Assembly (NCBI GenBank): GCA_947095585.1
Contig: OX352765.1
Location: 90,046,965-90,110,964 of the forward strand
Length of the DNA: 64,000 bases
Direction: 5' to 3'
Source of the DNA: Nephrocerus scutellatus
Taxonomy: Eukaryota; Arthropoda; Insecta; Diptera; Pipunculidae
The notes below the pieces were generated by a model. It was not told where the DNA came from, ran no database searches, and was given only the letters and a program-made list of their open reading frames with translations. The translations under genes and the position numbers were made by a program. How positions within the stretch are numbered: position 1 is the first letter of the stretch; each line of letters opens with the position of its first letter. Shown here piece by piece: positions 39,901 to 53,913 of this stretch.

Positions 39901-42900
39901 ATTAAAAAATTTCTGTTTCCTGCGCTTGCGCATTTTAATAGAATTTGGTGTGCCCATTGTAGCTCTTTTGTGTTATAAGCTTTAATGTGCTGATGGTTCT
40001 TTGCTCGTTTTATTCTGCGTTGTTCTTATAGAAATGCATACCTTGTAGACTGATGTCCAGTCATCTGGAAAACTTACAGCGAAGGTTTCTTTGAAGGTGC
40101 TTCACTATAACAAACATTTATGTGTATATCGAACGTATCGATCCGGTCGGTGATCGGGCGATCAACGTTCACGATTCGATAGAAATGTAAGACAAACTAT
40201 AAACGTAAAAAAAAACATTTAATCAAAAAAGTAAATCACTATTTTATGCAAATTTGTTAAATAAGGCAGAAAGTTGAGATTAGTTACTTTGGGAGTTCCT
40301 ATAATTGATTATTTCCCAGTTGTCAAAATGAGTTTGAAAAATGTATACGTTCCTGTATCATGTTTCATGCAGGCAGTAGTCATTTCCTGTTTTGTAAATG
40401 GGAATAACTATAATCAATGGAAATGTAGAAGCCTGACAAATCGTGTTAGTAAACAGCTTCTACTTGTAGAAGGAAGAAATCATAACATATTCGGCAACTT
40501 TTGTGACATTACATTGTTTACTTACTTACTTACTTAGCACTTAAGTGGAAGATATTCTCCAATTTTACCCCAGGAAAATCCATAAATGATTAGATTTTTC
40601 GACTACGGCAGGCGGTGATTGGTCGATCGATAGGTCGATTGTTGTAAGACCTTCGGCCAAAATTTTGCACAGAATTATTTCTCAAACTCAAAGCTCTTGG
40701 CTGTCAACTGAATTTACTCTTATTTGGATAAAAGCCAATACAAAGTTCTCTTTAGATCTATTGCAGCCACTTCTGAAATCGCTCAAGGTAGCCACCTTGG
40801 TCCTTTGATTTTATTTGGATCTCCGGACTTGGATGTGTTTCCAACCCACCATCAAATTGTCTTACCATTTGGAACAAGCGATCGGTTATTGGCAGCAGAC
40901 CTGTTGCTTCGTAAAGCCTTGTAGTTGAGAAAAATCTTGTAGCTATTTGGCACCCTCCAGAGTCCTGTACAGATTCTAAGTACCTTTTTTTTCAAATAAA
41001 GAGAACTTCTTCATAGTTTTTGGTAAGACGGTGAACCATATGGGATAGCCATAGGTTATCACTGGCCCGATAAGCTACTTCTAGATGAGTAGCCTGGTGT
41101 TGTTGGACAGTCCGTTTCGTCTGGTGCACCAAGTTAGTTAGCTCTTCTCATCGTTATATTGATGTGATTGTTGAACTTAAGCCTCTGGGTGAAGTTAATT
41201 CACAGGTACTTTGCCTCTGATTTGGTGTTTATTATCGTGTTTTCTAGAAAGGTAATTTTTAAGTCTATGCAGATGAATTCCGTTCTGTTGGCGTTAATCT
41301 TCAACCCCAACTTGAGGTAGTAATCCCAACTTCCTCCACTCTTCGGGCAGCTATCTCAGGAGAGAGGGAAATGGCATATGTGATGGAGTCATCTGCGAAA
41401 AGCATGGTCCTTGTTCCAGCTGTATTCCTGGGTTGATCCGCCTTGTAAATGCTGAACAGGACTGGTTCAAGTCTGGAACCTTGAGAAACTCCGGCTTTAA
41501 TCCTTTTCCTAGTTGATGGGCTTCTGTAAACCTGTACAAAAAGGACCCTGTTAAAGATATAAAGATATAATTGAGGAAACCAAATCTAATAAGTTTTTAC
41601 AGTAGCCCGTTGATCTAAAAGAGAGTCGTAAGGTCTTCGCTTGACCATCGAACCATCGACCAGGACGGCCGGAATGAGTGCAGATACCAATTTTAATAAA
41701 AAATCGACTTAAAATCGGTGACCAGGACTATATTCCGATGTTGTATGCAAAAATGAATTTAAACTTAATATGTAGGTCGGGGACGTAAGTTATTTTTGGT
41801 TTATAAATCAAAGCTCTCGGCTTTCAATTTCGGCTTACTAAGTGGATTCGATATTACTTTGAAGAAAAACGATACAGAGTCCTCTTTTGATCCTTTTTAT
41901 TTGATCTTATTACAGTCGTTTGCATTATTGAAGAATTTCTATGCTGATGACATGAACATTTACCGTCCTATATACCCCTACCCCGTCCGCAACCATTACC
42001 CATAGAAACTACAAGAATACCTGAACCGATTTTCAGCCTGGTGCTTAAAAAATTGACTGGAACTTAATATCAGTAAATGTCAAGCTAATATATATTCCCG
42101 AAACGATTTTCCACAACCACCCAAAAGCTATTTTATTTATCACTTAAGTAACTTCAATGTGAGATCTGGGTGTTATCTGTGGAAAGGAACTCCGGTTTCA
42201 TTCCCATATTGATACAATAACAACAAAGCCAACTCTGCGCTCGGGTCCCAAAACAATGGCTGGCCTAAAGAATACTCGAACCCCTTTTGTAACAACATCT
42301 CTTTATCTAACCTTTGATATGCCAACTTTTGATTTTTTTTTTTTGATAGCCAAGTCACTGGTAACCCTATTACGAAATCCTTCTACGTGTATTGAGTCAA
42401 TTCAACGCAAATTCATATATATATGTTTTTAAATTTAAGATATTGTGGTGTATACTTAATACCAAGAAGATGTAAGAAATTTAGCATACACACATATCAA
42501 AGAATCACGGCCATCGTAATCGTAACGAAATAATCCAAACTGCTCTTAGGCTCAACTACACTACAATTCTACAAAACCACAATTTTTTCAGAAATACTCG
42601 CCCGTTTATTGCATCAATTCAACCACACCACTACAACCAACATTAAATGACCATCGTTAATTGTTTCTATTGCGATGGACGTGTTTATCCTGAACATGTT
42701 ACACTGTCATCATACCCGCACGAACAAACAAACCAATGAGTAAACATTTGCTCTATGGGTATAACGCTTGATGATGCATTTTCCAGACAAGACGTACCAT
42801 TGAAATGTTCAGTCAAAAGAAGTTTGTTTTAATTGAACAAATCGATCACTCATTTGTGCTTTCGCGTACTATGTGTTTGCAACAGTATATCCATGGTCAA

Positions 42901-45900
42901 TTTTGTAATTTACCAATTTTTGTCATAAAGAGTCATAACAGTTTTTGAATTGAGTTAATATTAGAATTTTGTGCTTTTTTGCACATTCAACAAAAATGAA
43001 TGTTTCCTCTGCCGCTGTTTAGTTATTTGCGGTGGATCCATTTCTACCATTCTTAGAAACAACAACAGATATATGTACCTACATACGAGTACAAACAGAG
43101 TATGTTGTGAAAGTACCTACTCATTATGTGCTTACATCAATAATTAGACCAAAACCATGCTACTTGTAGGCCAGCTTACCAAAGGAGAAGTGCATAGAAG
43201 CATGAGTGCTGCAGTGTTAATTTCGATTTCACTGAGCCATTTGGCCATGCGTGCATGCGGGTCATCACTAACATATGCTACGTGCAAATAACATATAAAC
43301 GCAACTGCATGCAACTGCAATTTTTTATACATATAAATAAAAATAATAGTTGAATAACTCTACCTTTTTATTCTTTTAGTGTTTTTGTTGTAAAATCACA
43401 TTTTTGAATTTTATTTATTACAAATAATTAAAAAACATATTTATAGGGTGTCCCAATAAGCGGTTCAAATTTGACATATCGGTTATTTTGGCTCTGGCAT
43501 CACTAATGTCATTCTTACTTTGACAGAACTCAAAAGTGGGAAATGTTGGAAATATACTTCCACAACAGAGACACATATAGATATTTGCAAGGAAGTATGT
43601 TAAGGTTAATAAAAAATAGGCCAAAAATGAGCCCGTATTCTATTATTTGGTTTCTGAGAAACCACAATAGATTTTAATGTACTGGAATAAGTTCCGCCCC
43701 AACAAGTTATGACATATTGTAATTTTGAATCAACTAATCCAAAATATCAAAAAAGCATAGCATTATGAGAACATAACCTTATCGAAAAATAAATCACTTA
43801 GACAGACATTTGCAATTTACATTTAAGGCTATCTACAAGCTCCCTCCAATTCAATTGAGAGTCAAGCAATAATCCAAAATATTTCAAACTGCAAACTGAT
43901 TCAATAGTGAAACAGCTGGAATCACAACTACTATCCGTATGATTTAAATGGCCCTTAATATCATTATGGACTCAGTTAGGTCGCAAAGCGCCCAGCATCA
44001 GCTAGTCCCTTATAATAATAATATTTGGCGCGACAAACCGTTTTGGTGCAGGACCTATAGGACTGTTCGTGGTGTGTTGTCTTCTCAGTCCTAGACACCA
44101 GAACCGCTAAGCCCAGTTGTCAGTTATCATATATTTGATCCCATCATCATTAAAGAGGGTCTGACTTGACTCTGGCCTTGAAAGAATAACAAAGTGTGGA
44201 ACACAACAGAGTTAAATTTAACGCTTCGAAGTCCCATACTGTTTTCTATCGATTAAACAAATTATTAACCTTCAGCCATTATCCATGAATGGCACTTGCT
44301 TCGAACCAGTTATTTTACCAATTTGGTGAAAGCACAGTTGTAGCTCTGTGTAGTTTTGTAGGCATTAAGCTCTTTCGGGCATTATAGCAATTGCTCTTGA
44401 ACCATTCATTTTTTGGAATATAGAACGGTATTGTTATTGTTACTGGGGCGGCTATTTTTATTATTTCAGCAAATTCTCCCAACCCGAAACTTGTAATCGG
44501 CTTTTGCACAAAATTATTTGCCCTAACGCTTCATTGTACTTCATTTGGTTATTATCCTTCCACTTCAGTTTGTGTAACATATTTCTTTTCTTCATGATCT
44601 TATCAACTTTTTCCACGGAAAATTTAACTATACATAGGGTGCCGTAAATGTGTTTAGAAAATGGTAATACTAGTGTTTTCCGATGCAAATCTCTATGTCA
44701 GTCAAAAAGTTCAACATTTTTGGAGGTTATGTTTCTCAAAAGTAAGCTGTCAGTTCGCATCGCAACATTGTTTTTTATTTACTTGAGAAATTGAATTCAG
44801 TGAAAAAATGGAATTATCGTGTGATGATTTTTTACGATTTTAAAAAGGGGCTACCTCAACAACAGTGCTTGGAATCACTTCATTTGACTTTTGGCGACGA
44901 AGCACCATCCTTGGCTAGGGTTTATGATTGGTACAGTAAATTTAAACGCGAACAACGTTCACTCAAAGACGAGCCTCGTGAAGGTCGTCCAAAAACAGCT
45001 GTTGTGCCAGAAAACATCGATGCTGTGAGAAAAGGGAAAACTGATTAAAGGCGATTGTCATGTGACTTATCAGGAAATCGAGGCATGCCTAGGTATTAGT
45101 AACACCAGCATATATACGATCTTACATGAACATTTAAAGGTACAGAAGCTATATGTGCATTTTGGATTCCACATTTTTTGACAGACGCACAAAAAAAGGT
45201 TCGTGTCGATTGGTGCCGCCAAATGCTTGAAAAATTCGTTGGAGGTACTTCCAAAAACGTATACAAGATCGTGACAGCTGACAAGTCATGGATATTTGCG
45301 TATGAGTCGGAAAGAAAAGGGCAAACGACTGTCTTCCAATTCGAAGAAAAACCAGCAAAAGTTGTGCGAGCTCGGAGCGTTTGGAAGCAAATGGTAGCGT
45401 GTTTCTTCACGAAAACCGGTCATGTGGCTACTGTGGCTCTTGAAAATCAAAAGACAGTCAATTCAGCTTGGTGTACGACCATTTGTTTGCCCGCGGTTTT
45501 CAACAAAGATCTCTTGGCTCAAAGAATTGGGGGCACAATAAACCCATGCAAGTCGCGCTGCAAGTGGCTTGTGCACACGTCAAATCTCATCGTATCGTAC
45601 CATATTTTGTAAGGTATCGCAATGAAAACATTTAAACCAAACTCATAACAAAACCCAGTGGTTTTTGTGAATAATAAAGTGAAACTAATAAAATTATATT
45701 TCAAACAAACGAAATTGACTAGCCTCCTCAGCTTTATTGTTATTATAGCGATCCATCTAATATCAGTATGATAATTATTCACAGAAGGACAGTTTACATT
45801 CAAAATACAGCAAAACAAAACAAATTCTAACGTTGCACTAGGAGACACATAATTATGCGGTGCAGCGTAGAAATAAATTCTAACCACAGTAAGTGCGCCT

Positions 45901-48900
45901 CCCCACTTGGCAGAGGGCAGGTGTTTTAAATGATTCGCACGTTCGCACATTTGAAAAATAATGCACCGTGTTATGAATATTAACCAGCTTCACTGTAGTT
46001 TGTATGTATATACGATTAATAGTGCTATAGGGGTTAAGCGCTCACTATAAGGTATTTGACTTCACAGAAAATAACATTGCAAAACCACTAGTGAGTCCGC
46101 TTATGAATGATACAAACGCGCCTGGCGCGCTCACAATAAAATAGTTTAATGGCGGTGGTGGTGTTAAAATATGTACATTGCCTTTTTTAATTCACAATTT
46201 TAATGTGGATTTGAATTGAAGAAAATTACGAGTTCGGCACGAGAACAAACGTCCAACAGTCATTGTCTGTTGAAGTAAATAAATCAAAATTGTTGTTGTT
46301 TTTTATTGATATGGTAGACCACAGTTAGACTATCAGCTAGCAAAAACTGCTGATAACATTTTAAACTTTTGCGAAAGCAAAAATAAAAATTTAGTTTGAT
46401 TCGTGACATACTATTGACAGCATCCATCATTGCTGTTCATTGTTCTCGTGAGGCGAGACGAGCTGAGCTAAACTCCTTCTTATCTCACTAATTTAATCGA
46501 GTACTATGCAGGTTTTGTTGTTGTTGTTGATCACGTAAATCTCCACATTATACAATTGTCGATTTAAAAACACATTCTGCTACTGTAGATACTTATGTCG
46601 ATCAATTGACATTGACAAAATAATTTAGGTAATTTTTGAGAGTCCCGCTGCATGAAGTCACCAACGAAATTGCACGAAATTACTGCAATTCGGTTAATGG
46701 TACAACAAACAATGCCATTTACTTTCTAGACCAGTGACTTTAATCGGGAGAATCTAGTTCCATTATTAACCCAGTTTTCGTTTAATTTCTTGAATGCATT
46801 GGATTTACGCACATCAGCGCACGCAAGCAGCTTTGTGCAGGTAACAACTACCTACTAACTACATGTTGCAATTTTCAAATTCAGAGGCAATGCCCTTCGA
46901 TACAATTATGAGCATTACACATACGAAAATGTACATATTATTAGTTGGGTATATATGTACTTTTACCAGGAGTTGCAATTTTATTTCAGCATTAAACGAG
47001 AGCGTAATCGTAATGATTACTTGTAAGCGCCGTGAAATATTATCATAGTGTTTGATAACAAATGTCCATCTATAGAATTGATATACTATACAATACAGGT
47101 TATATCGTAATGCGTACTGGGATAGTTTCTGGTTTCATTATGAGCAAAAATCATAAAGGGTCGCCACTCAACCCCTGTCACGATTTTCCCTCTCTTGACA
47201 GCTACATTTTTGGTAGCCACTTGAAAAGACCCACCTTTCAGGAAGACATCATAACTATCTTTAAAATCATGGTATAGTATTATTACTATTATTATTATTG
47301 TTGGTGGGTTAAAAAGCCTGGTGCACTGCGACAATGAGATCTATTGTGCATCACAGATATTTCCCATATTATGTGTTCCTTTATGAGTGCCATCATATCT
47401 GCCAGGTTGATCGGTTTGACATTCTGCCATGGAACTGTGTAAGCCTTAAGGTATTGAAATCTGTACCTGGTGAGGGCGTTTCATATGAAGAGTATGTGTT
47501 CTGGCGTTTCATTTGCCTCGTTGCAGAAGCGGCAGCGGTCCGTTTGGGATTTCCCCTTTTTTATTAAGTGGTCAATAAATGGGCCGTGTCCTGTCATATA
47601 CCAAACAAGAGATCTAAATGAGAGATTCGATGGCGTTATTTACCCACTCATTTATTTTGTTCTTGAGGTGGCTTGTCCAGCTGCATCATTTTTATGGGTA
47701 TGGTGCGGGGCTTTACCACGGAAGATAAATAAACGGCCGCGGGTACTTAGTACCCTTCGTACTTCGTACTTAGCGACCCAGAAAGGGCTAATGGTACTTA
47801 GAGATCCTTACATTTGGGCAACCGCTTCGTATTTAAGTAGTCAAGTCTAATATATGTGGGTTGGGCCTAGGATGGCTTGCTGTCCTAGTGGCAAATGAAA
47901 GGTTTTGAAGTTCGGAAAGGATGTGCTTTCAGGGTCTGTTTTGCAAACGCCCAGACACTAATACCTGAACGAATGGGAGATTCTTGATGCCAGATCTGAC
48001 CAAGGTCGCGGGATAGCTTGCTATTCTGATGGCAAATGAGATGGTTTAGGTTCCGGACGGATGTGCTGTCAGGGTCTGCTTTGCAATCGCCCAGGCACTC
48101 ATACCTGAAATTTCTTAAGCTACTGATGTCAGACCCTATCCAAGGTCGAATTAGTAGCACGGGAGTTGTCTTGCCCAACGGATAAGGTTGACCTTCGGGG
48201 AAACCGAGCGGACCTTTCGGAGGACGGCCTTGACTGGAACAACTATGGTGCGAATTCAGTTTTGTTCTGGGGATGTATCGTGGGGCTGTAAGGTTTACTC
48301 CTGCAAGGAAGCAACGCTGGATAGGAGATAGTATAAAGAGTATGCTTCATGCCGCAAGGTGGGTAAGCGCGGGGTTCGCCCCAGCTCTACAACTACAACG
48401 ATGCGCCTTCTCTTGCACAAAGGTCTGCTGCCTTGTTCACTTCGATGCCTGAATAGCCGAGAGACCACATTAGGGTGACCTTTGGCTAGTTCGTTTAAGT
48501 GGCAGTAGCAGCTCCACGTTGTTTTGGAGTTGAAAACTGGGCCTTTTAATGCTAGCAATGCGGCCTGGATGTCGGAGATCATGTATATCTCGGTTCTTCT
48601 GGATCTTCTTTAAATGCATTCGATGGTGCAGGCTTCTATGGCTGTTGTTTCTGCCTGGAAAACGGTTTTTGATTTTCCTAGTGGTATTCGTATTGTGGTT
48701 CTGGGCCCGAATACTCCTGCTCCCGTCCCTGCATCTGTAAGCTTTATTAGCTTCTTTGGTGATGTATGACATATGAGAGTTCCATGTGAGTTTTTGGTCA
48801 AACATATGACTCCCAGATATTTGACTTCTGGCATTGTTTGGAGTGTTTTGCCTATGAATCTTAGTGTGGGAAGAGTTATTTTCTTCCTTTTTGTGAATAC

Positions 48901-51900
48901 GGTGCATAATAAATTGTCTGGCTTAACACTTAGGTCGACTCCTCTACACCATTCGTTTACTAGTTTGAGAGAGAATTTCATGCTATCGTACTCCCGAATT
49001 AACCGCGCACCATTATTATGACTACGTCATCCGCATAGCTAATGTTTATGATATGTTCATTCTAAAGCCTGTCTAATAGCTGGCTTATCACCAGTAGCAA
49101 CAAAAGTGGTGCTAGGACGCCGCCTTTTAGACAGCCTCTAGTACCGCTACTGTGTTTTCAAAAGCGCCTTGAATGTTGATGAAGGCTCATAGTAGCATTT
49201 CTTTGCTTCGAAGTGTTTCTTCGATTTCAGCTGTCAATTCATGGAGTGCACTTACTGTAGATTTTCCAGCCTGATACGCATGTTGGTTGGAATTTAGATA
49301 GTTTCGTTGGAGTATGGTAGATCTTATGTGGTGACCTAATATTTTCTCCATGGCTTTAAGTATGAATGATGTGAGGCTAATTGGCCTGTAAGACCTGGTA
49401 TCCTCGGGGGATTTCTTCCCTGCTTTTGGTAAAAAAATCACTCGCACTTCTCTCCAGCGCCATGAAACATATTCTAGACTATAGCTGGCTTTGTAGATAT
49501 ATTTATGCTACGTTGCAGAAGTATCGGGTATATCCCGTCTCCACCTGGAGATTTGTATGGTCCGAAAGAATTTACTGCCCAGCGAACTCCTTCAGTGGTG
49601 AATATGCTAATAGAGCGCCTATGGGCCTCGGCAGAGAAAAAGTAAGGATGTGTGTTGAAGCTGTCAAATGAACCAGTGACAGCTAAGTACTACATATACA
49701 AAGTAATAATTATTTTGTTCCTCAGTTGTAGCTTAGTTACAATATTATTTTACATCTCTAATATATAAATTAATACAAAACAGAATAATATATCCACTTT
49801 TTAATTTCAGAGGGTTTGCCATTCATTCCACACATTTGCTACGTTGGAGAGAAGCAATACTCTGCATCGGTAGGATCATGTTTCTTTTACGAGGAAGTAA
49901 AGGAGTGCTGCTGTGCACCGGCTCTGGCCAAGCAATGTAAGTTGAGATAAGCCTATAATAAGGTTTATTGTTTTTTATTTGTTTTGGTAAAAATAAACGA
50001 AAACTCCAAACAAATATAATTTATATAATTTATTATGAATTGATTAATAGCACTCCATAACGATAAACTCTTGTGACAGGGTGACCAGATAAAGCGAACT
50101 GGTGTGTTTTTACTTATTTTATATGTATGCGTTTAGTACATAACGGTGTTGAAAATTCGACCCTTCAGACCAGATTGGCTTAAGCTTATTTTAAAGTCAT
50201 AGTGGAGAAAACGCCAAAATCTTATCTATGACTATTGTATTTCTGTCAACAAAACAAACCACATCGTCTAATATTTTGGAGCACGAAATCTATTAAAAAT
50301 CATCTTAATTAATGTCTCCACGATTGAAATTTATTTAATCTTCGTTAGTTTAACCATAAATCTTCCATCGTATAAACAATTAAAAACAAAATATACATTT
50401 TTTATTGATAGAAATTTTTACAAATAAATGACAGACTAATTAACATATTTACCATAGAACATGCTAATTAAAGACCAAAATCACCTTAGCGAGCGGTATG
50501 CGTGTGCGTGCTAACCATGGCAGCATTATGTCTACACACACGAAACGTCGGCGCAACCAGCAATTAACTTGACCGTCACATATTACACGATCAAGGGTGC
50601 GAGTATCGAATTGCAAGTTTTACGGGTTATGTCTTTTTTTCGTGCATGCTAAGCTATGTCTAGAGTGTGCCTGCCATTACAGTCTCTTACTGCAATCACT
50701 GTCCTCTTGCAAAGGTGTTTTTCTTTTATAACCGCTCTCCAGACAACAATCTTGTTACTATTTAAGTCATAAAATAGGAGTGCTGTTACATACTAGCACT
50801 AGTATTGTAATGTTTATTTAATTTTTTAATAAAAAAGTTTATAAAGAATTGGGAAAAACTTAATAGTCGTCTCTTTAACAAAAGCTTTAAAGATTTAGGA
50901 GTTCAGCTTAAGCCCCAGCCACATCGAACAATTCAAAGCAGACGTTTGGTAGTCGCAAATCAACTGTTTCCAGCAATTTCGCCAATTTTTATTGGTGCTA
51001 TTCCCATAGAGCTTTTCCTTCGTATATGAGTGATTTCAACCCTCTACTCGATGAGATGAGCATGTTCTTCTTTTTAGGATTATTTTTTAAACAGATAGTA
51101 CCGTTTTTTCATTACGAGTCCATCCAAAAGGGATCCTGTTTCAGTCAGCAAAGCAAGCTTCTTGTTTCCTGAGAGGTATCCAGGATTGATTTGATAAGCT
51201 AGACTATCTATAAACAGTGTGTATTTTTACTATCAATCACAAACATCATTCTTATTGGTATGAGAAAGTTTATCCCTTTCAGGGATAAGTCTATCAAACC
51301 AAAGGATGATGGATGGTACGAGCTGTAAAGAGGTTTCTAGGATTAGAGAGGTATGCTTTCGGTTTAACATAGCAAACCCTACAGAGGAAAACCGAACAAA
51401 TTTTAAACGAACCAGAAATGATTGCAATGCTCATCTTCGGCGAGTCAAATTCGCCTACGACCAAAAATTGAGGCTAAAAATACTACAATGTCCCAAAGGT
51501 AGTAAAAAATGTTTGGTCATTCGCGAAAAGAATCAAAAATACAGCCTCGTCGTCCATTCCAACGCTCATTTATAATGACACTCCAGTTGTCAACTCTAAA
51601 GACAAAGCCAATCTGTTTGCTGCACATTTTGCAGCTAGCTCCACGCTTCCAGCTTGTGCATTGATCCCGCCTGCACCCCCGAGTACTGAACACTCTATGG
51701 GACAGATCTTCATTCGTACTCGTGCTAGAGTTTTAAACGATCTCAAAAATCACAAATCCGCTGGGCCAGATGGTATTTCCCCATTAGTTCTGAAGAGGTG
51801 TTCTTCGAAGCGTGCATTACCATTGCGTAAGCTTTTCCATCTATCCTATACTTCTGAACTCTTCCCGAGAAGTTGGAAAATAGCTTTTGTCCAGCCCATA

Positions 51901-53882
51901 CCCAAAAAAGGTGAGCCGTCGTCTCCTTCTTCGTACCGACCCATAGCACTTACATCCATTCTTCCCAAGGTCATGGAAACGCTGATCAATTTTCAGCTCA
52001 TGAAATATCTTGAAACCAATGAAATCCTTAGTGACCGGCAGTACGGATTTCGTAGGCAACGTTCCACTGGTGATTTGATGGTATATCTCACCGAACAGTG
52101 GAACTGGTCTTTGCATCAATTTGGTGAAAGCAAAGATTTTGCACTCGATATTTCCAAAGCATTTGACAGAGTTTGGCATCAAGCTCTTTTGTCAAAAATG
52201 CGTGCTTATGGTGTCGATGATAAACTGCTTCGTTGGATTAGAAGCTATCTTCTGGACCGCTCAATTCAAGTTGTTTTGGACGCTTTCAAGTCTGAAATAC
52301 ACCACATAAATGCTGGCGTTCCCCAGGGCTCTTTTCTGTCCCCGACACTCTTTCTAATTTTTATTAATGAACTCTTATCTGTGACTTCTAATCCAATTCA
52401 CTCTTTCGCTGACGACAGCACTCTCAGCTTCTCATATAAGTTTGAGGTACGTCCCTCCACCTCTCATGTGGCTCGTTCGACGCCGGATATTTGGGTACCT
52501 GTGCGTGGCCCACATCCACCTTTTATTTTTATTTTCGGTTGGGTCTTGAAGGGGTGAGGCTTACATAATGCATATTAATACTTCATAGGCTGACTACAAT
52601 TTTACATAAAAATATTGTTTAAAATACGATATATTATTTTGTTAAAATACGAATCGATAAATATAAATAAGCTCTATTCAATACATAAAAACATATCGCT
52701 AGCACATCTGAGTCGTGAGCTACACTGAATAGAAAGGAGAGCCCCGGTTTTGTCGAACCTGCGCGTTTCTTCTTCCCCGCGAAACCACCCACAATCGACG
52801 CAAAATAAAGGTTATATATACATTAACTAAAGACACCGTACTTACGTCTCTAAGACTAATAGTTAGGGAGTTATTAAGGCAGGACGTATAACCCATTTCG
52901 TTGCGCTACTATTTTGTTCCTGTACCCCCATGCTTTGATTTTAAATACATTTCACGTTAAAAGTCACAGCTATTAGCTGGGGACCTGATATGTAGCGCCC
53001 AAAAGATCAACACACACACAGCTCTCCGATTTTCTTCTTACTCAGTTTCCAGGTTTTTGGTAACGACCTTTGCACGCACTTTCTGTGTGACCAATAATCC
53101 AAAATCAACATTTCTGGCGGTCATCCAAAGTTTGACCTTTTTCATCCCTTTTTAAAAGGGTAAGGTTCGTCTTCAGGGGTTGCAAGCCTTCTAAATAGAC
53201 TTTGTTTAACACAAAGCTTCTCGTGACAATTGGCGATTTTCAGCTTTTAATGGGCTTGCTGCCAATCATAGTTAAACAAAAACTAAATTCCCAACTACGA
53301 ATTTTATGGAAATAAACGAAACGAATGTTTATAAACAATGGAAAGACAGTGACAGATGAATTTTGTTTTGAGTTCTTTGTTTGTTGTCGCTCCTTCAGAT
53401 TTCTAGCTCCAAATGAATTTTAGATTTATAAGTAGACAATTTTCCCAGATAATCTACCCAAAGTCTTCACTATCATTTTGTAAGTTTAAAGAAAAACAAT
53501 TTTAGAGATAAAATTTCAAAAATTCTAGTATGAGCGGTTTTGGTATTTTCTATGCTTTTTCTCTCTCGTTTTCCATTGGCTTCGATCTTTATCAAATCCC
53601 ACTAAAGTCATAGACAGACAGGCAGGCTAGCAGCCGCGGCAGGTTAATCTATTTTGTAACACCGCAAATTAACTTTTGGAATATCTACTACAGAAATTGC
53701 TATCCAATATAGTCGGTCGACTTCGACCGTTCGCTATATTTATGCCAACGATCGGAAAACGCTCACTCTGTTTACAAATTTCAAACTTTAACATAAACAT
53801 TGTTCCTCCAAAATTATGATGTGGTAAAATGTTTCGTTTAATTTACTTGAGAGAAGACTATAGTAGGCCAAAGTTGATATTA

Positions 53883-53913
<31 letters not shown>

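Noticed and set aside
44791..45612. Possible domesticated mariner transposase
   Set aside because: Three frameshifts and lost catalytic residues show decay, and no splice structure restores a frame.
49187..49447. Candidate host gene resembling reverse transcriptase
   Set aside because: It is one block of a longer decayed LINE on the minus strand with the RT motifs in order, so not a domesticated gene on present evidence.
52476..53160. Possible LTR retrotransposon terminal repeat
   Set aside because: TGTAGCGCCC-like and CpG-rich patches suggested an LTR, but I found no second copy, primer-binding site or internal coding region.
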